DNA of 20,884 nucleotides from positions 13,251-34,134 of the forward strand of contig NW_014578209.1 in NCBI RefSeq assembly GCF_000485595.1, given 5' to 3'. The notes under the pieces are model-generated. The model was not told the DNA's origin and searched no databases. It worked only from the letters and a program-made list of their open reading frames with translations. The stretch comes from Priapulus caudatus (lineage: Eukaryota > Priapulida > Priapulimorpha > Priapulimorphida > Priapulidae). The position numbers were made by a program, and so were the translations under genes. Shown here piece after piece: positions 8,831 to 18,139 of the stretch (position 1 is its first letter; each line of letters opens with the position of its first letter).

Positions 8831-9383
8831 CGCCGATATCAAATTGTGATAGGACGATTGCAACCCTTAAAGGACTTCTTGTTTTTAACGATCCAAGATG
8901 TGGGAAGATTTATATAATCGCGCACTCTGAACACCGAATCGTTCTTTCCATGTTCGTTATACGACCAGTAACATTGCGGGTTTACGACAAATTGATATCT
9001 CAACGTTCGTCGTAACGCGAGCACTAAAAACTGTCGCCTAAAATCATCGAATAAAAATTTTAAAATTAATTTTCGCAAAACCTCGCCTGCGCGAAAGCAC
9101 GGATATTAGCAAACGCCGGGATATTCCTAGCTCGGTTCGTACGATTATCACATCGCATGCGAAGCTTTCTGACGCTACGTACATGCTGACTCGCTCGCTC
9201 GACTGTTCCCGCGCCCTGCGGCGGCTTGGTTCTCTTTGGGGGATGCGCGCGCCGAGCGTGCATGATGGATTAGTGTGGAGGCGGCCGTCAGCAGACGATA
9301 GTCGGAGATGCGGGGAATTCGATGATGAATTGGGGGAAAAATGAGTGAGTCACCCACGGATTGTTGGTATGCAGCATCCCAGC

Positions 9384-9480
9384 GTGCGTGCGTGCGTCTG
9401 CGCGTGCGTGCGTATGTGCGTGCGTGCGTGCATGTGTGTGCGCTTATGTGCGTGCGAGCGGGTGTGCGTGCGTGCGTGCT
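9384..9480. repeat. (GCGT)n microsatellite
   Basis: Runs of GTGCGTGCGT with interruptions, alternating purine and pyrimidine. Complementary in type to the tract at 885-1145. Confidence 0.92.
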
Positions 9481-9789
9481 GGGTCGCCACCAACGATTTG
9501 TAATGAAATGAAACGTTTGTATAGGCATGAACATAGTACTAGTATAGAGGTGTTCATGGCTTCAGTGCAGTGCGTCGTTGTGCCGTAGGCCCTACTGTCA
9601 TCTGTAGCCATCTGTGTGCTGCCATCGCCTCAGAGAATAGAAGGCAGTGTTTTGGTGTGACGTTCAAATTCTTCTGGAAATTGACCTGTGTGCTCATTTC
9701 CAGTCGTGTTGGGGGAGAGGTGGGCGGGTGCCCCTTGCTGTGGAACGGTCAGTGATTTCACACGCAGTGCGAACCACTCTGTTATTCAG

Positions 9790-9911
9790 GTGCACGTCTG
9801 CGAGACGGCGGCCATGTCTGATCTTGATTATTCGCCAGGCCATACCAGCGACAACGGTAAATCCCTCGTTGTCATCAAGATACTGGGGAGCGACGCCACG
9901 CAGGATGTCCG
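9790..9911 (+). CDS. DDR exon: kinase beta2-beta3 with catalytic lysine
   Basis: The acceptor ctgttattcag ends at 9789 and the donor gtaaga begins at 9912. It has 40 codons plus two bases (phase 0 to 2). It reads VHVCETAAMSDLDYSPGH, then TSDNGKSLVVIKILGSDATQ and DV, with the last Arg split by the splice. This matches the DDR stretch VHLCEV ... VAVK(M/I)LR.DA..NAR, including the long insert between beta2 and beta3 typical of DDR kinases. The ATP-anchoring lysine is present in VVIK, where the family usually has VAVK. The split codon CG|G is completed by the first base of the exon at 18140, not by any exon in between. Confidence 0.93.
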
Positions 9912-9935
9912 GTAAGAATGACAATATTGGTGACG

Positions 9936-10693
9936 ATGCACTTACTAGTCAAACCTGTATTAAACATATATTTAACTTGTATTAAGTCTGTATTTAAACT
10001 TTATTAAATCTGTATTGAACCTGTATTAAACCTGTATTAAACATGTATTTAACTTGTATTAAGTCTGTATTTAAACTTTATTAAATCTCTATTGAACCTG
10101 TATTAAACTTGTGTTTAATTATAACCTGTATTAATATATTATGCCGCATCAATGTTTTAATGGGATCTAACTAATGCGGAGAACTCCTTACTAGTCTACC
10201 CTGTATAAATCCTGTATCGAACCTCTATTAAACCTATATCGAAACTGTATTAAACCTGTATTAAATCTGCGTTTAACCTGTATTAATGCACTATGCCGCG
10301 TCAATATTTCAATGGTATCTAACTAAGGCAGAGAACTTCTTACTACTCTCACCTTCATTAAACCTGTATTAAACATGAGTTTAACCCGTATTAATACACT
10401 ACGTTGCAACAATGTTTTAATGGTAGGGCCTATCTAACTAAAGCAGAGAACTTCTTACTACTCTAACCTTTATTAAACCTGTATTAAATCTGCGTTTAAC
10501 CCGTATTAATACACTATGCCGCGTCAATATTTCAACGGTATCTAACTAAGACAGAGAACTTCTTACTACTCTAACCTTTATTAAACCTGTATTAAATCTG
10601 CGTTTAACCCGTATTAATACACTACGTTGCCTCAATGTTTTAATGGTATCTAACTAAAGCAGAGAACTTCTTACTACTCTAACCTTCATTAAC
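9936..10693. repeat. Compound satellite: TGTATTAAAC motif and ~108-bp unit
   Basis: The first ~200 bp is a short-period repeat of AACCTGTATTAAAC-like words. From about 10130 it becomes a longer unit containing CAATGTTTTAATGGTATC, TAACTAA.GCAGAGAACTTC and TTACTACTCTAACC. GAGAACT recurs near 10178, 10329, 10445, 10553 and 10661, so the later units are close to 108 bp. The array stops abruptly in mid-unit at 10693, against DDR coding sequence. Confidence 0.93.
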
Positions 10694-10746
10694 TATGTCG
10701 ATGCTGTCGCGCTGGCTGCTCGTCAGCGAGGTGTCGTTCGACTCCG
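10691..10746 (+). CDS. DDR exon fragment: end of DS-like domain, no splice acceptor, misplaced
   Basis: An open stretch ends at donor gtaggt (10747) in phase 1 and reads SMLSRWLLVSEVSFDS. It matches the end of the DDR DS-like domain (FA..W+L(F/I)SE(I/V)(S/T)F.S), which directly precedes the extracellular juxtamembrane stretch. The 5' side is abnormal: the ~108-bp satellite runs to 10693, an in-frame TAA lies at 10680-10682, and no AG acceptor lies between that stop and the homologous sequence. The exon therefore appears cut at the repeat border. Its donor phase fits the exon at 11949 exactly (G|TG = Val). In a normal gene it should lie 5' of 5425, not 3' of the kinase lysine exon. Confidence 0.75.
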
Positions 10747-10767
10747 GTAGGTATATACGCAAGTGAG

Positions 10768-11150
10768 GTGTGTGTGTGGGTTGGGGGAGGGGGGTGAGTG
10801 GTTGTAGGGGGACGGTGTGTGTGTGTTTGTGTTTGTGCGTGTGTGTGGGGGGGGGGCGTGTATGTATGGGGGTGTCCCTTTCCTCCTACCTCGTCTCTTC
10901 CATCCTTCCCCATCTCCTCCATCCTTCTTCACCTCTTCCCCCTCTCTTATCTCTCCCTTCCTCAATCATCTCTCCTCTCCTCCCTCATCTTCTTTATCCT
11001 CAAATCTCTCTCCTCTTCCATTGTCTCTCTCCTTCTCCCTTATCTCTATCCTTCTCCCTTATCTCTCTTCATCCCACATCTATCTCCTCCCGTCTCATCT
11101 CTCGCTTCCTCCCTCAACCCCTTGTTCTCAATTATCTCCCCCACCCTCCT
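10768..11150. repeat. GT-rich then polypyrimidine low-complexity tract
   Basis: GTGTGTGGG-type sequence with runs of seven or more G, switching at about 10875 to CTCC/TCTC pyrimidine repeats. Overlapping open frames here are compositional. Confidence 0.9.
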
Positions 11151-11521
11151 TCAAATACAACTGCTAGTCGGCATGCCTCGGTCTTTCGTAGTCTCTTTCG
11201 ATTTTTCCGCTTCCGTCAATTTTAAGCAAGAAAAACGGTCGCTGAGTGACTAAGGGGGATTTGGTAATTAGTTAGACCGAGGTGTGGCGCTCCACTCGGC
11301 ACGTTTGATGTTGGTCAACATATGGACAGGTTCACATGTCATTCTAGCAGGGATAATACACGAAAACATACTCTCGCTACGATTCTATAACGAGAAAGAG
11401 AGTGTGACAGATGCAGGGAGAGAGTGTGTGCGAGAGAGGCAGGGAGAGAGCGAGAGCGGGAGAGTGAGAAAGTGTGAAAATGAGCGAGGAGGAGGAGGAA
11501 GAAGAAGGCGAGCTAATGACA

Positions 11522-11523
<2 letters not shown>

Positions 11524-11580
<57 letters not shown>

Positions 11581-11590
11581 CGCGCGCGAG
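11524..11590. repeat. (GA)n microsatellite
   Basis: About 30 GA units with one AAAG interruption, preceded by GA-rich sequence from 11390. Confidence 0.95.
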
Positions 11591-11776
11591 AGAAGGAAAG
11601 ACCGCGACATTTAGAGTACATAAACTATTTATATTTATTTCACTTTTTTTGAAATACTGCAGTTGTGCGCTGCAACAGCTGAATACATCGGGATAATGTA
11701 TCGCCGAAGCTATGAAATTCTGCAAACATGAACTAATATTATAACGATCACAAAAGCCACATCCAAGTGCATGTAG

Positions 11777-11927
11777 GTAAATGCATGCATGCATCCGTGC
11801 ATGCTTGCTTGCGTGCGTGCGTGTAAACGCGCGTACCTGAGCTCCGATGGCAGTAAATGCATGCATGCGTCCGTGCATGCTTGCGGGCGTGCGGGCGTGT
11901 ATTCGCGAGTACCTGAGCTCCGGTATA
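11777..11927. repeat. 76-bp tandem duplication with ATGCATGC core
   Basis: Two copies (from 11777 and from 11853), each starting GTAAATGCATGCATGC and ending GTACCTGAGCTCCG. Differences are a handful of substitutions, mostly in the GCGTGCGTGC stretch. It ends about 20 bp before the acceptor of the exon at 11949. Confidence 0.88.
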
Positions 11928-11948
11928 TTCTTGCCTCATTGCCATCAG

Positions 11949-12062
11949 TGCCTGCTGTCGGTGCCTACATTAAGGAGGATGAGACGGGAACTACAGAGCT
12001 GGACGAGGTGTTACAGTCAGCGAGGCTACCGCCGCTCAACGACTGGGCGGCCGTCGAAGAAG
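11949..12062 (+). CDS. DDR exon: probable extracellular juxtamembrane stalk, misplaced
   Basis: The acceptor cattgccatcag ends at 11948 and the donor gtagtg begins at 12063. The exon begins with two bases completing the codon left by 10746, has 37 full codons, and ends with one base (phase 1 to 1). It reads PAVGAYIKEDETGTTELDEV, then LQSARLPPLNDWAAVEE. The acidic, poorly conserved, non-hydrophobic sequence directly after SEVSFDS is what the short stalk between the DS-like domain and the membrane span would look like. The exon call rests on the exact phase match, consensus borders and an open frame. Next should come a phase-1 transmembrane exon, which I did not find. Confidence 0.65.
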
Positions 12063-12744
12063 GTAGTGTTCAGTCAAAAATCAAAGTCAGTTCAAAGTCA
12101 GGTTCTGAAACGAATGTTGACGTGATCTCACCCGATACAAAAAAATATTCTCCGCAACGCCGATGATCGAGATGTCAGTGTATAATAATTATAAGAACAC
12201 AGTTTGCGCAAGCGTTGCGTCGTATCCGAATCGGATGGAGAGAAAATACAGCCATATATCTATTCACATCTTTCAAACGCACAAAAACTTATCACGTCTC
12301 CGTATCTTTAAATTTGAGCAAACATCAAATGTCATTTTACGGATTTCGACGAGTATTAGAGTGTATCCTTGTTAGATTATCTTATTGTTGATTCAATTAC
12401 GATAGCGACATAGACGAACGGGGCAGAGAAAGCTATACGGTTTATGTGCGTTTCGACGATAGATACTTTGATGGGTTTACTTATACTATCGTGAATTTTT
12501 TTTTTACTAGAACTGTCAGATGTTTTACTAACCCGACCAGGCTGTACGACTGTATAGCCGCTACGCAGTGTTAAGAGCGGCAGTCACTTATGGCTAGTGA
12601 TTCGTGTGTCGTAAATGTGTAGCGATGAGTATTGAACGTGACTACAACGTGTATAAACAACAAACAACAACCGGTTAAAAAACAAATGTTAAACGCTTTA
12701 ATACTGCTAATAACTGTAATTTTTCAGGAGCATTTATTTTGAAA

Positions 12745-12880
12745 ACGTTGTGTTGTGTTGTATTGTGTCGTGTCGTGTTTTCATTGTGTTGTGTTGTGTC
12801 GTGTCATGTCGCGTGGTTTAGTAGTGCTGTGTTGTATCGTGTAGTGTGGTTTAGTAGTGTTGCGTTGCGTTGCATCAAAC
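12745..12880. repeat. Degenerate 5-bp TGTTG/TGTCG repeat
   Basis: GTGTTGTGTTGTATTGTGTCG-like sequence with TTTAGTAGTG interruptions, all on the + strand. Confidence 0.85.
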
Positions 12881-13659
12881 GTTGTATGGTGACGACACAC
12901 TACAGCTGACGACTATTCTAACCGGGAAGTTTTGCCGACAAAGACCTGTCACCTGTGCAGGCAAATGTAGAGCTCACTGCGTCATCTGTCCTTTCTATAT
13001 TCTAGTAGTCAGTTTCAACTGAAGTTATTCTCAATTCACCGTTATTTCCAAAGCTATCAGCCGTTATTTCTTTATATAATCGCGAGCGCGGTAGAGTCGT
13101 AAAGACAAAATGCAATGCTTAAAACGCGATTATCTTGCAATGTAAATTGGTAATAATATTACGAGAGATGAGAGCGTCAGAAACTTTTACGACCCGATCA
13201 CATACAGGAAGGCAGCTTCATAATGCGCGAGAGATGCAAGACATTTAAGCGAGCAGACGTGGCGGTGAATCAATGGCGGATCTCTGCCTTTGTCGCGCTT
13301 CCTTTTCCTTTTTTATCGTTGATCTGTTGATTTCAAAAACTTGCCCGCAGAAGAGCGTTTTTAATGCGGCGGGAGGAAGAAAATCTTTCCCCACTCTCGA
13401 GCGGAAAATCCCCAAACCTGCCGACGGCGGCGCAAGCGCAGTTGAACGTTGTTATGAAGTAAATTCTCGTCTGCATCGGGGAATATCTTTCTCGCGCGCT
13501 CGATCGTATCCAGCCGATAGCAACTGTGGAGGAGAAATCCCGCGCTAGCGCGAAAATATCGAGGCGGCGCTTGCTCGACGCGACGACGAAAATTTTTTAC
13601 GGGTGAGTTAGTTATGCGCGCACGAAATGTGTAGCAGTACGAGGCAAGATCGTTGAGGA

Positions 13660-14010
13660 GAGAGCGTGGGGTGCGGAGGTGGTGGGGTGGTGAGGAGGGT
13701 TGAAAGGGAATAGGGTTAGGGTTGGGATTAGGGCAGGTGTGTGGGATGGGGAGGAGGGCAGGAGGGCATAGGACCGTGGGGTGGGGATGAGGGGTATGAC
13801 CATGGGGTGGGGAGGAGGGTGGTAGGAGCGTGGTTGGTGACGAGGGTAGGAGCGTGGGTGCAAGTACAAGGCCGTGAAGGTCATATGGGTCGGGTGAGAG
13901 TAGCGGGGGAGTTGAGGATGGAATGGATTGGGCACGTGTGTAGAGAGCACATGGGGGTCGTGACATGCAGTGAAGAGACTCCTCGCGGGGTGGGTGGTGG
14001 GGTGGTGGGG
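13660..14010. repeat. G-rich minisatellite with telomere-like core
   Basis: GGGGTGGGGAGGAGGG-type repeats, several with GGTAGGAGCGTGG. It includes TAGGGTTAGGGTTGGGATTA (13711-13730), which gives four G3 runs at 13713, 13719, 13724 and 13731. The reverse strand is open for 201 codons (13361-13966), but this is a composition effect. Confidence 0.85.
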
Positions 14011-14375
14011 AAGGACGTCATTTGTGCTGAGTGCACTTCCCTTCCGGGAAGATACAGCATTAATTACAGCGTAAAACCGAATTAGCACTTTTCGTCCGCG
14101 TTCTTAATTACGTAAACGCAGACAATAATACTTGCGCCCGTGGCGCTTAATAACGGCAGTAGAATGCAGTTATAGTTTTTAATCACGCAACAGAACCCAG
14201 CGACTGTACATTTTCTTATAGGTTTTTGACGCAAGACGTACTGGCGCGGTTGCACCGGGGAGGGGGGGCGTATTTTAAGTATTCTCGGCTAATTTACTGA
14301 AACCTCACTGTCACTATCGGTGGTAGGCGGTAACAAATATTTGAGTCAAACATCTATTTTGGTGATTGATTGCAG

Positions 14376-14485
14376 ACGGCGAGAGGGGACCGGACAATTT
14401 CAGACTCGACATAAAGGGTTTCGGAAAAGGCTACGAGTGGGTCGGCTGGAAGAACGACACAGGAGCCAGGCTGTCTCCAGTAGAG
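14376..14485 (+). CDS. DDR exon: DS-like domain GYEWVGW segment, misplaced
   Basis: The acceptor gattgattgcag ends at 14375 and the donor gtaggg begins at 14486. Two bases complete a codon and 36 codons follow (phase 1 to 0). It reads GERGPDNFRLDI, GKGYEWVGWKNDTG, ARLSPVE. This matches the DDR DS-like domain (TDG..G..(D/N)F ... GY.(W/Y)VGW+N), with a closer feel to invertebrate members (NFRLD, GYEWVGW). In protein order it belongs between the exon ending at 4234 and the one at 10691, yet it lies 3' of both and of the kinase lysine exon. The frame stays open past the donor to 14614, but that tail is probably intron. Confidence 0.88.
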
Positions 14486-15239
14486 GTAGGGCGCCTTTGC
14501 GCGATTTCAATGCCTGCCCTGCGTAATTACATACGCCCACCTTTCAGAAATATCACGCAAGCCGGAAATGAAAGTATACAGTTTAATTTCGGTTTGATTA
14601 GGTCGGGTTATTAAAATGAACTTCTACGTATTGAGGTAGATTTGTATAGATCGATTTAATGACATTTCTGCATGGACAGATAAAAATGCAGCCGTAATCT
14701 AAATAGTTTAACTGCTTGCAGTCTCTATATTGTATCAATTTTTTGAATTCCATATTTTGGCTGTAACCGCGTACCACACTTGCAAATAATAAATATTTTT
14801 CGTCGTAAAGACCACATAAAGGTCACACACTTGAGTAGCCTACATAGCACCTACGGTAAAATGAACACAGACGTAAATTATATAAAAAAAGAAACCAAAA
14901 TTGAAAAATAAATCGGCACCATGTGTTGACTATTGCCCGCTATGTGTGTTCAGGTGTAATTAAGTCCCCTGACATGCATTCCCTGTCCTCCCAAAATGGC
15001 CGATCTCGCTTTACCAAAAAAACATTGGTAATTGAGAACGGTGAAATGTCAAAATCCGAAACCGGTGTTAGGGCGCGCAACTCTGACAGAAAATGCACCA
15101 AATGTATCACTTTAGCTGAATATTATATCGTTTGAATAATATGCGTAATAAATCATTAATGCTGACGCGAACCACGCATTACCATTTATTTCTACGAGTT
15201 TCTCAATCGAAATAAATTTTTTAGGCTGGTGCACACAGG

Positions 15240-15548
15240 TCAGAGAGCTTTTATTTGCTTCTGCCGTCTGGTTTTCTGCCGAATATCAATATTCACGTCT
15301 CTCAAAACACCACAAGCTTTCAGCACCAGCTCATGGCTAACATTAACTGTTTCTGTAATGGTGTGGCGGCTACAAGAGAGGTTAGAGACTTTGCTTGTAA
15401 TTGCACACGTTCCCACACAAATGCAGTCAGCTGTGTTAGTTTTATACACTAAACTAAAATCAGCCAGTCTGTAATATTTAATAATTGTGGCACATCTTGT
15501 GCCTTTCCCACGAAGAGAATCGCCATATATAATTAAATACTGTATCAT
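15240..15548 (-). other. Unrecognised 102-codon reverse open frame
   Basis: From a Met at 15548 the frame reads MIQYLIIYGDSLRGKGTRCA and continues with mixed composition (several Cys, Lys/Arg near the end: TRRQKQIKAL) to 15240. Unlike most open frames here it is not in a simple repeat. It overlaps a + strand open frame of 81 codons (15229-15474), and no splice or promoter signals single it out. I recognise no family. It could be the end of a decayed transposon gene or chance. Confidence 0.15.
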
Positions 15549-16595
15549 GTAGAACTATATATACCGTTTATTTGCCATTCCGCTATAAAGTCAACCTTTA
15601 ATGTCGCACAGGGCGGTTAGTTTCGTAGTCGATCAACATTTCACATTCGCTTTGATGTTTGAATGTTGATTGTTTGATCCTCTCTAAATCGGTAGTCAGC
15701 GACCAAACATCAAACAAACATCATTATTTGTGTTCTAGTTATATAATGAACTGCACTTCGCACCCAAGAAAGATAGATACGTTATTCATTACCGTCGCTA
15801 CTGGCTGAATTTTATTGGTATTATATTGGAAATCATTCAAATAATTAGCACACCCAAATACACAGCGAACCCGGTATCTTTCCCATTATTTATACGCTTA
15901 TAGATGAACGCTGCCCAAATACTGTGCAGTATTCGTTCACGAAAAAAGTCGTTGATTGCGCATGCGCATTGCCTTCGGTTTTCGGCAATATCTAGCTTTA
16001 CGGATCGAGCTAACGGTAATGTCAACTCCGTTTGTCGTGTGCGGCCCCCTGCTAGCGCTTTGCGTGTGCTCGTTTGACCTTTGTCCTACGAAGGATGAAC
16101 GCTGATGCAATAATCTAAAGTTTACAATTGCGCGGCTGCTAAAAAAAAATCGTTACAAAATGCGCGGGAGCAAGAATAACATAATGCACAATGACACACG
16201 TTAAACAGCAGCGGCGTGCACTACTGTTTATCGAGGCAATGCGGCGTGCACGAGAATAAATATTTGAATACTAAGCCAGAAAAACGCGTTTAAAGAGAGT
16301 CGACGAAGCGACTCAGCGAGTTGGTCTTTAACAGTGGGCGGTCGAGATAGAATTTCAGATTACATTGATCGGACAAGACTGTTTTCACATCGGCACTGAT
16401 TGAATTCGCGCACTCGCTGAATTTCTTCGGCTCTTGTCGAAGCGTTTGTCGAAGAAATCGTCCAGCGACAACAAGCCCAAAATAGAACGCCGTATAGCGG
16501 TCGTCGCTCGCTGTGACACGCCAGAAGACGAAACTCACTTGAACCCGTTTGAAACCCGGATAGAAGCAATTCACCTGTTAGCGGCGGAGGCATTG

Positions 16596-16618
16596 TGCAC
16601 AGTGCTAAACACTGTGCA
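16596..16618. repeat. Short perfect hairpin TGCACAGTG
   Basis: Arms 16596-16604 and 16610-16618 are exact complements around CTAAA. It is short enough to be chance. Confidence 0.5.
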
Positions 16619-17039
16619 AATGTTAGCTAGTTCTGCCGGAGTAATTCCGCGATAGATTTTCCCCCATCGGATCCGGATGTCTAAATAATCCGAGGTAACA
16701 TCATCCTCTAATGGATTTTCTAGTGTGGGGGAGGGGTTGTGGACTGAATCCAGAAGTCCATGAACTCACAGTACGCTCAACGACTTGTCGAGTCATTCTA
16801 ATGGAGTTGTATGATGGGAATCGTTCAGAAATAGTAGTGTTTCTGAGCAGTATCTCAAAACGTACTTCAGTGCTTCCCCATAAAGAGTTTACTCATGAGT
16901 AAGAATTGGGAAAACCTGTCTCTTTCTTCCTATTGTCTCCTATAACGTCTTTCTTTTCGCCTTAGCACTCACTCGCCACCCATCTCCTAGCGTCTTCTAG
17001 CGTCTTACAGTGTCTCACAGCGTGTCCTAACGTATTATT

Positions 17040-17149
17040 ACTCTAACCTTCATTAACCCTGTATTAAACATGAATTTAACCCGTATTAATACACTACGTT
17101 GCATCAATGTTTTAATGGTATCTAACTAATGCAGAGAACTCCTTACTAC
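17040..17149. repeat. Single copy of the ~108-bp satellite unit
   Basis: Begins with ACTCTAACCTTCATTAAC and runs through CAATGTTTTAATGGTATC and TAACTAATGCAGAGAACT to CCTTACTACG. It is the same unit and orientation as the array at 9936-10693, lies 6.4 kb away, and forms the right border of the displaced block. Confidence 0.92.
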
Positions 17150-17858
17150 GTCGGTCTGCTACAGCTGCATTATCGTATACAGTCGAACTTGTAATTAGTG
17201 GTCACAAAATACATATTTAATGGGAAAGTCCCAAAATTGTCCTTTATAGACAGGTGTCCGTTCAATAGAGGTCATATACCAGCAAAACTGCTACTCGACG
17301 GAAAGTGTACATTCTAGAGTGGTAACCGCTAACACATCTCTGACATATTATATCGCGTCGCTGTTTTTATGGCACCAAATGCGTTTTCATTTGATAAATA
17401 TCTAAGAAAAATCTTTTGGAAACGTTAAACGTGTCCTTTATTGACTAGTAGCCGCTAATGGAAGTTTGACTGTATACATTATATTTCCTAGCTTTTTCAT
17501 GGCGCCATATACTTTTTCATTTAATAAAATTGCAAAAATCGTTCGAATGTAGATTTCCAAGCAAAATGTCCTAATTATCGACTGAATAAATTGATTTTAT
17601 ATGTCCTAAAAAAACACAATTTGATTCATATTCGGCGGTAACATAACCCATTTCGTAACCAGCAAAGACCGAGTATGAAGAGAACTTGGGTATTCTGTTA
17701 CAATTGAAAACAAATTGTAGTTCCACAGGGAACACTCAATAGCGCGATTTTATGGAGACAGCTGGAAATTACAAAACAGCGACAGACACTTTCGCTGCCT
17801 ACGCAGACACGGTTATTGATAAATGACGCGACGTATGTTGCATCATGCCATGTAAAGT
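17150..17858. other. Intron sequence, nothing recognised
   Basis: AT-rich single-copy-looking sequence between the satellite copy and the microsatellites before the alphaC exon. No exon, repeat array or RNA gene seen. Confidence 0.6.
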
Positions 17859-17870
17859 TATATATATCTC

Positions 17871-17955
<85 letters not shown>

Positions 17956-18060
17956 TGTGCGCACGAGAGCGCGAGCGCCACACATACAGAGAGAGAGAGA
18001 GAGAGAGAGAGAACGTGCGAGAGAGATAGAGAACGCGAGAGCGAGCTCTCTATATATATA
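17859..18060. repeat. AT and GA microsatellites 5' of the alphaC exon
   Basis: (AT)n at 17859-17894 passes directly into (GA)n at 17894-17953, with a second (GA)n at about 17990-18012 and a short AT run at 18049-18060. They end about 80 bp before the exon at 18140. Confidence 0.95.
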
Positions 18061-18139
18061 ATGTGTAGCCACTCTCCACGTGCACGCACTCCACTCTGGC
18101 ATGATCATTACTCGTGCTGCCCTCTGTGTGTCCCCGCAG

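Larger units (their letters stand above)
8434..9789. other. Intron with polypyrimidine tract and GCGT repeat
   Basis: Contains a CT-rich polypyrimidine stretch (8565-8830), about 550 bp of unremarkable sequence (8830-9380), a GCGT repeat (9384-9480), and 300 bp before the next exon with nothing recognisable. Confidence 0.8.
10747..11948. other. Intron with GT, CT and GA repeats and a 76-bp duplication
   Basis: Contains a GTGT/G-run stretch (10768-10870), a polypyrimidine stretch (10875-11150), a GA microsatellite (11524-11590) and a two-copy 76-bp tandem repeat (11777-11927). The GT-rich and CT-rich parts begin within 25 bp of the exon donor. No further exon is visible. Confidence 0.8.
12063..14375. 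other. Intron without recognisable exons; expected membrane exon not found
   Basis: The stalk exon at 11949 ends in phase 1 and should be followed by a transmembrane exon. I scanned for a phase-1 exon with about 20 hydrophobic residues and saw none. Contents are a TGTTG/TGTCG repeat (12745-12880), plain AT-rich sequence, and a G-rich block (13660-14010). Confidence 0.7.
10676..17039. other. 6.4-kb displaced block flanked by an 18-bp direct repeat
   Basis: ACTCTAACCTTCATTAAC occurs exactly at 10676-10693 (last bases of the left array) and at 17040-17057 (start of the right copy). Removing 10676-17039 joins GAACTTCTTACT to ACTCTAACC and continues the ~108-bp unit without a seam. The block holds three DDR extracellular exons (10691, 11949, 14376) that do not belong in a kinase intron. 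The boundary structure is seen directly; whether it reflects the genome or the assembly is not decided. Confidence 0.75.
14486..17039. other. Non-coding stretch with one unexplained reverse open frame
   Basis: No DDR exon is recognisable, although at least one further DS-like exon (following the PVE border) would be expected somewhere. Contents are a reverse open frame at 15240-15548, a TTTGATGTTTG/CAAACATCAAAC inverted repeat around 15650-15715, a 9-bp stem at 16596-16618, and otherwise plain AT-rich sequence. Confidence 0.6.
9912..18139. other. Kinase intron carrying a displaced receptor block
   Basis: The exons at 9790 and 18140 join in frame with a split Arg codon and together give a normal DDR kinase N-lobe, so this 8.2 kb behaves as one intron. 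It contains the ~108-bp satellite, then a 6.4-kb block with three extracellular DDR exons (10676-17039), then one more satellite copy and about 1 kb of plain sequence with AT and GA microsatellites. Confidence 0.8.

Noticed and set aside
13273-13548. Open frame with a hydrophobic stretch (SFSFFIVDLLIS) considered as the missing membrane exon
   Set aside because: The stretch is too short and contains Asp, its phase does not match the stalk exon, and the borders are not convincing.
14486-14614. Open continuation of the WVGW exon ending NESIQFNFGLIR, loosely like the expected ITFEFDKVR
   Set aside because: A good donor sits exactly at the family boundary after PVE, the intervening sequence is unlike DDR, and the frame ends at a stop. 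The resemblance is short and probably chance.
16290-16655. Overlapping open frames on both strands (MSKRLSKKSSSDNKP on +, MNCFYPGFKRVQVSF on -)
   Set aside because: They match no DDR segment, have no splice context and are of a length expected by chance.
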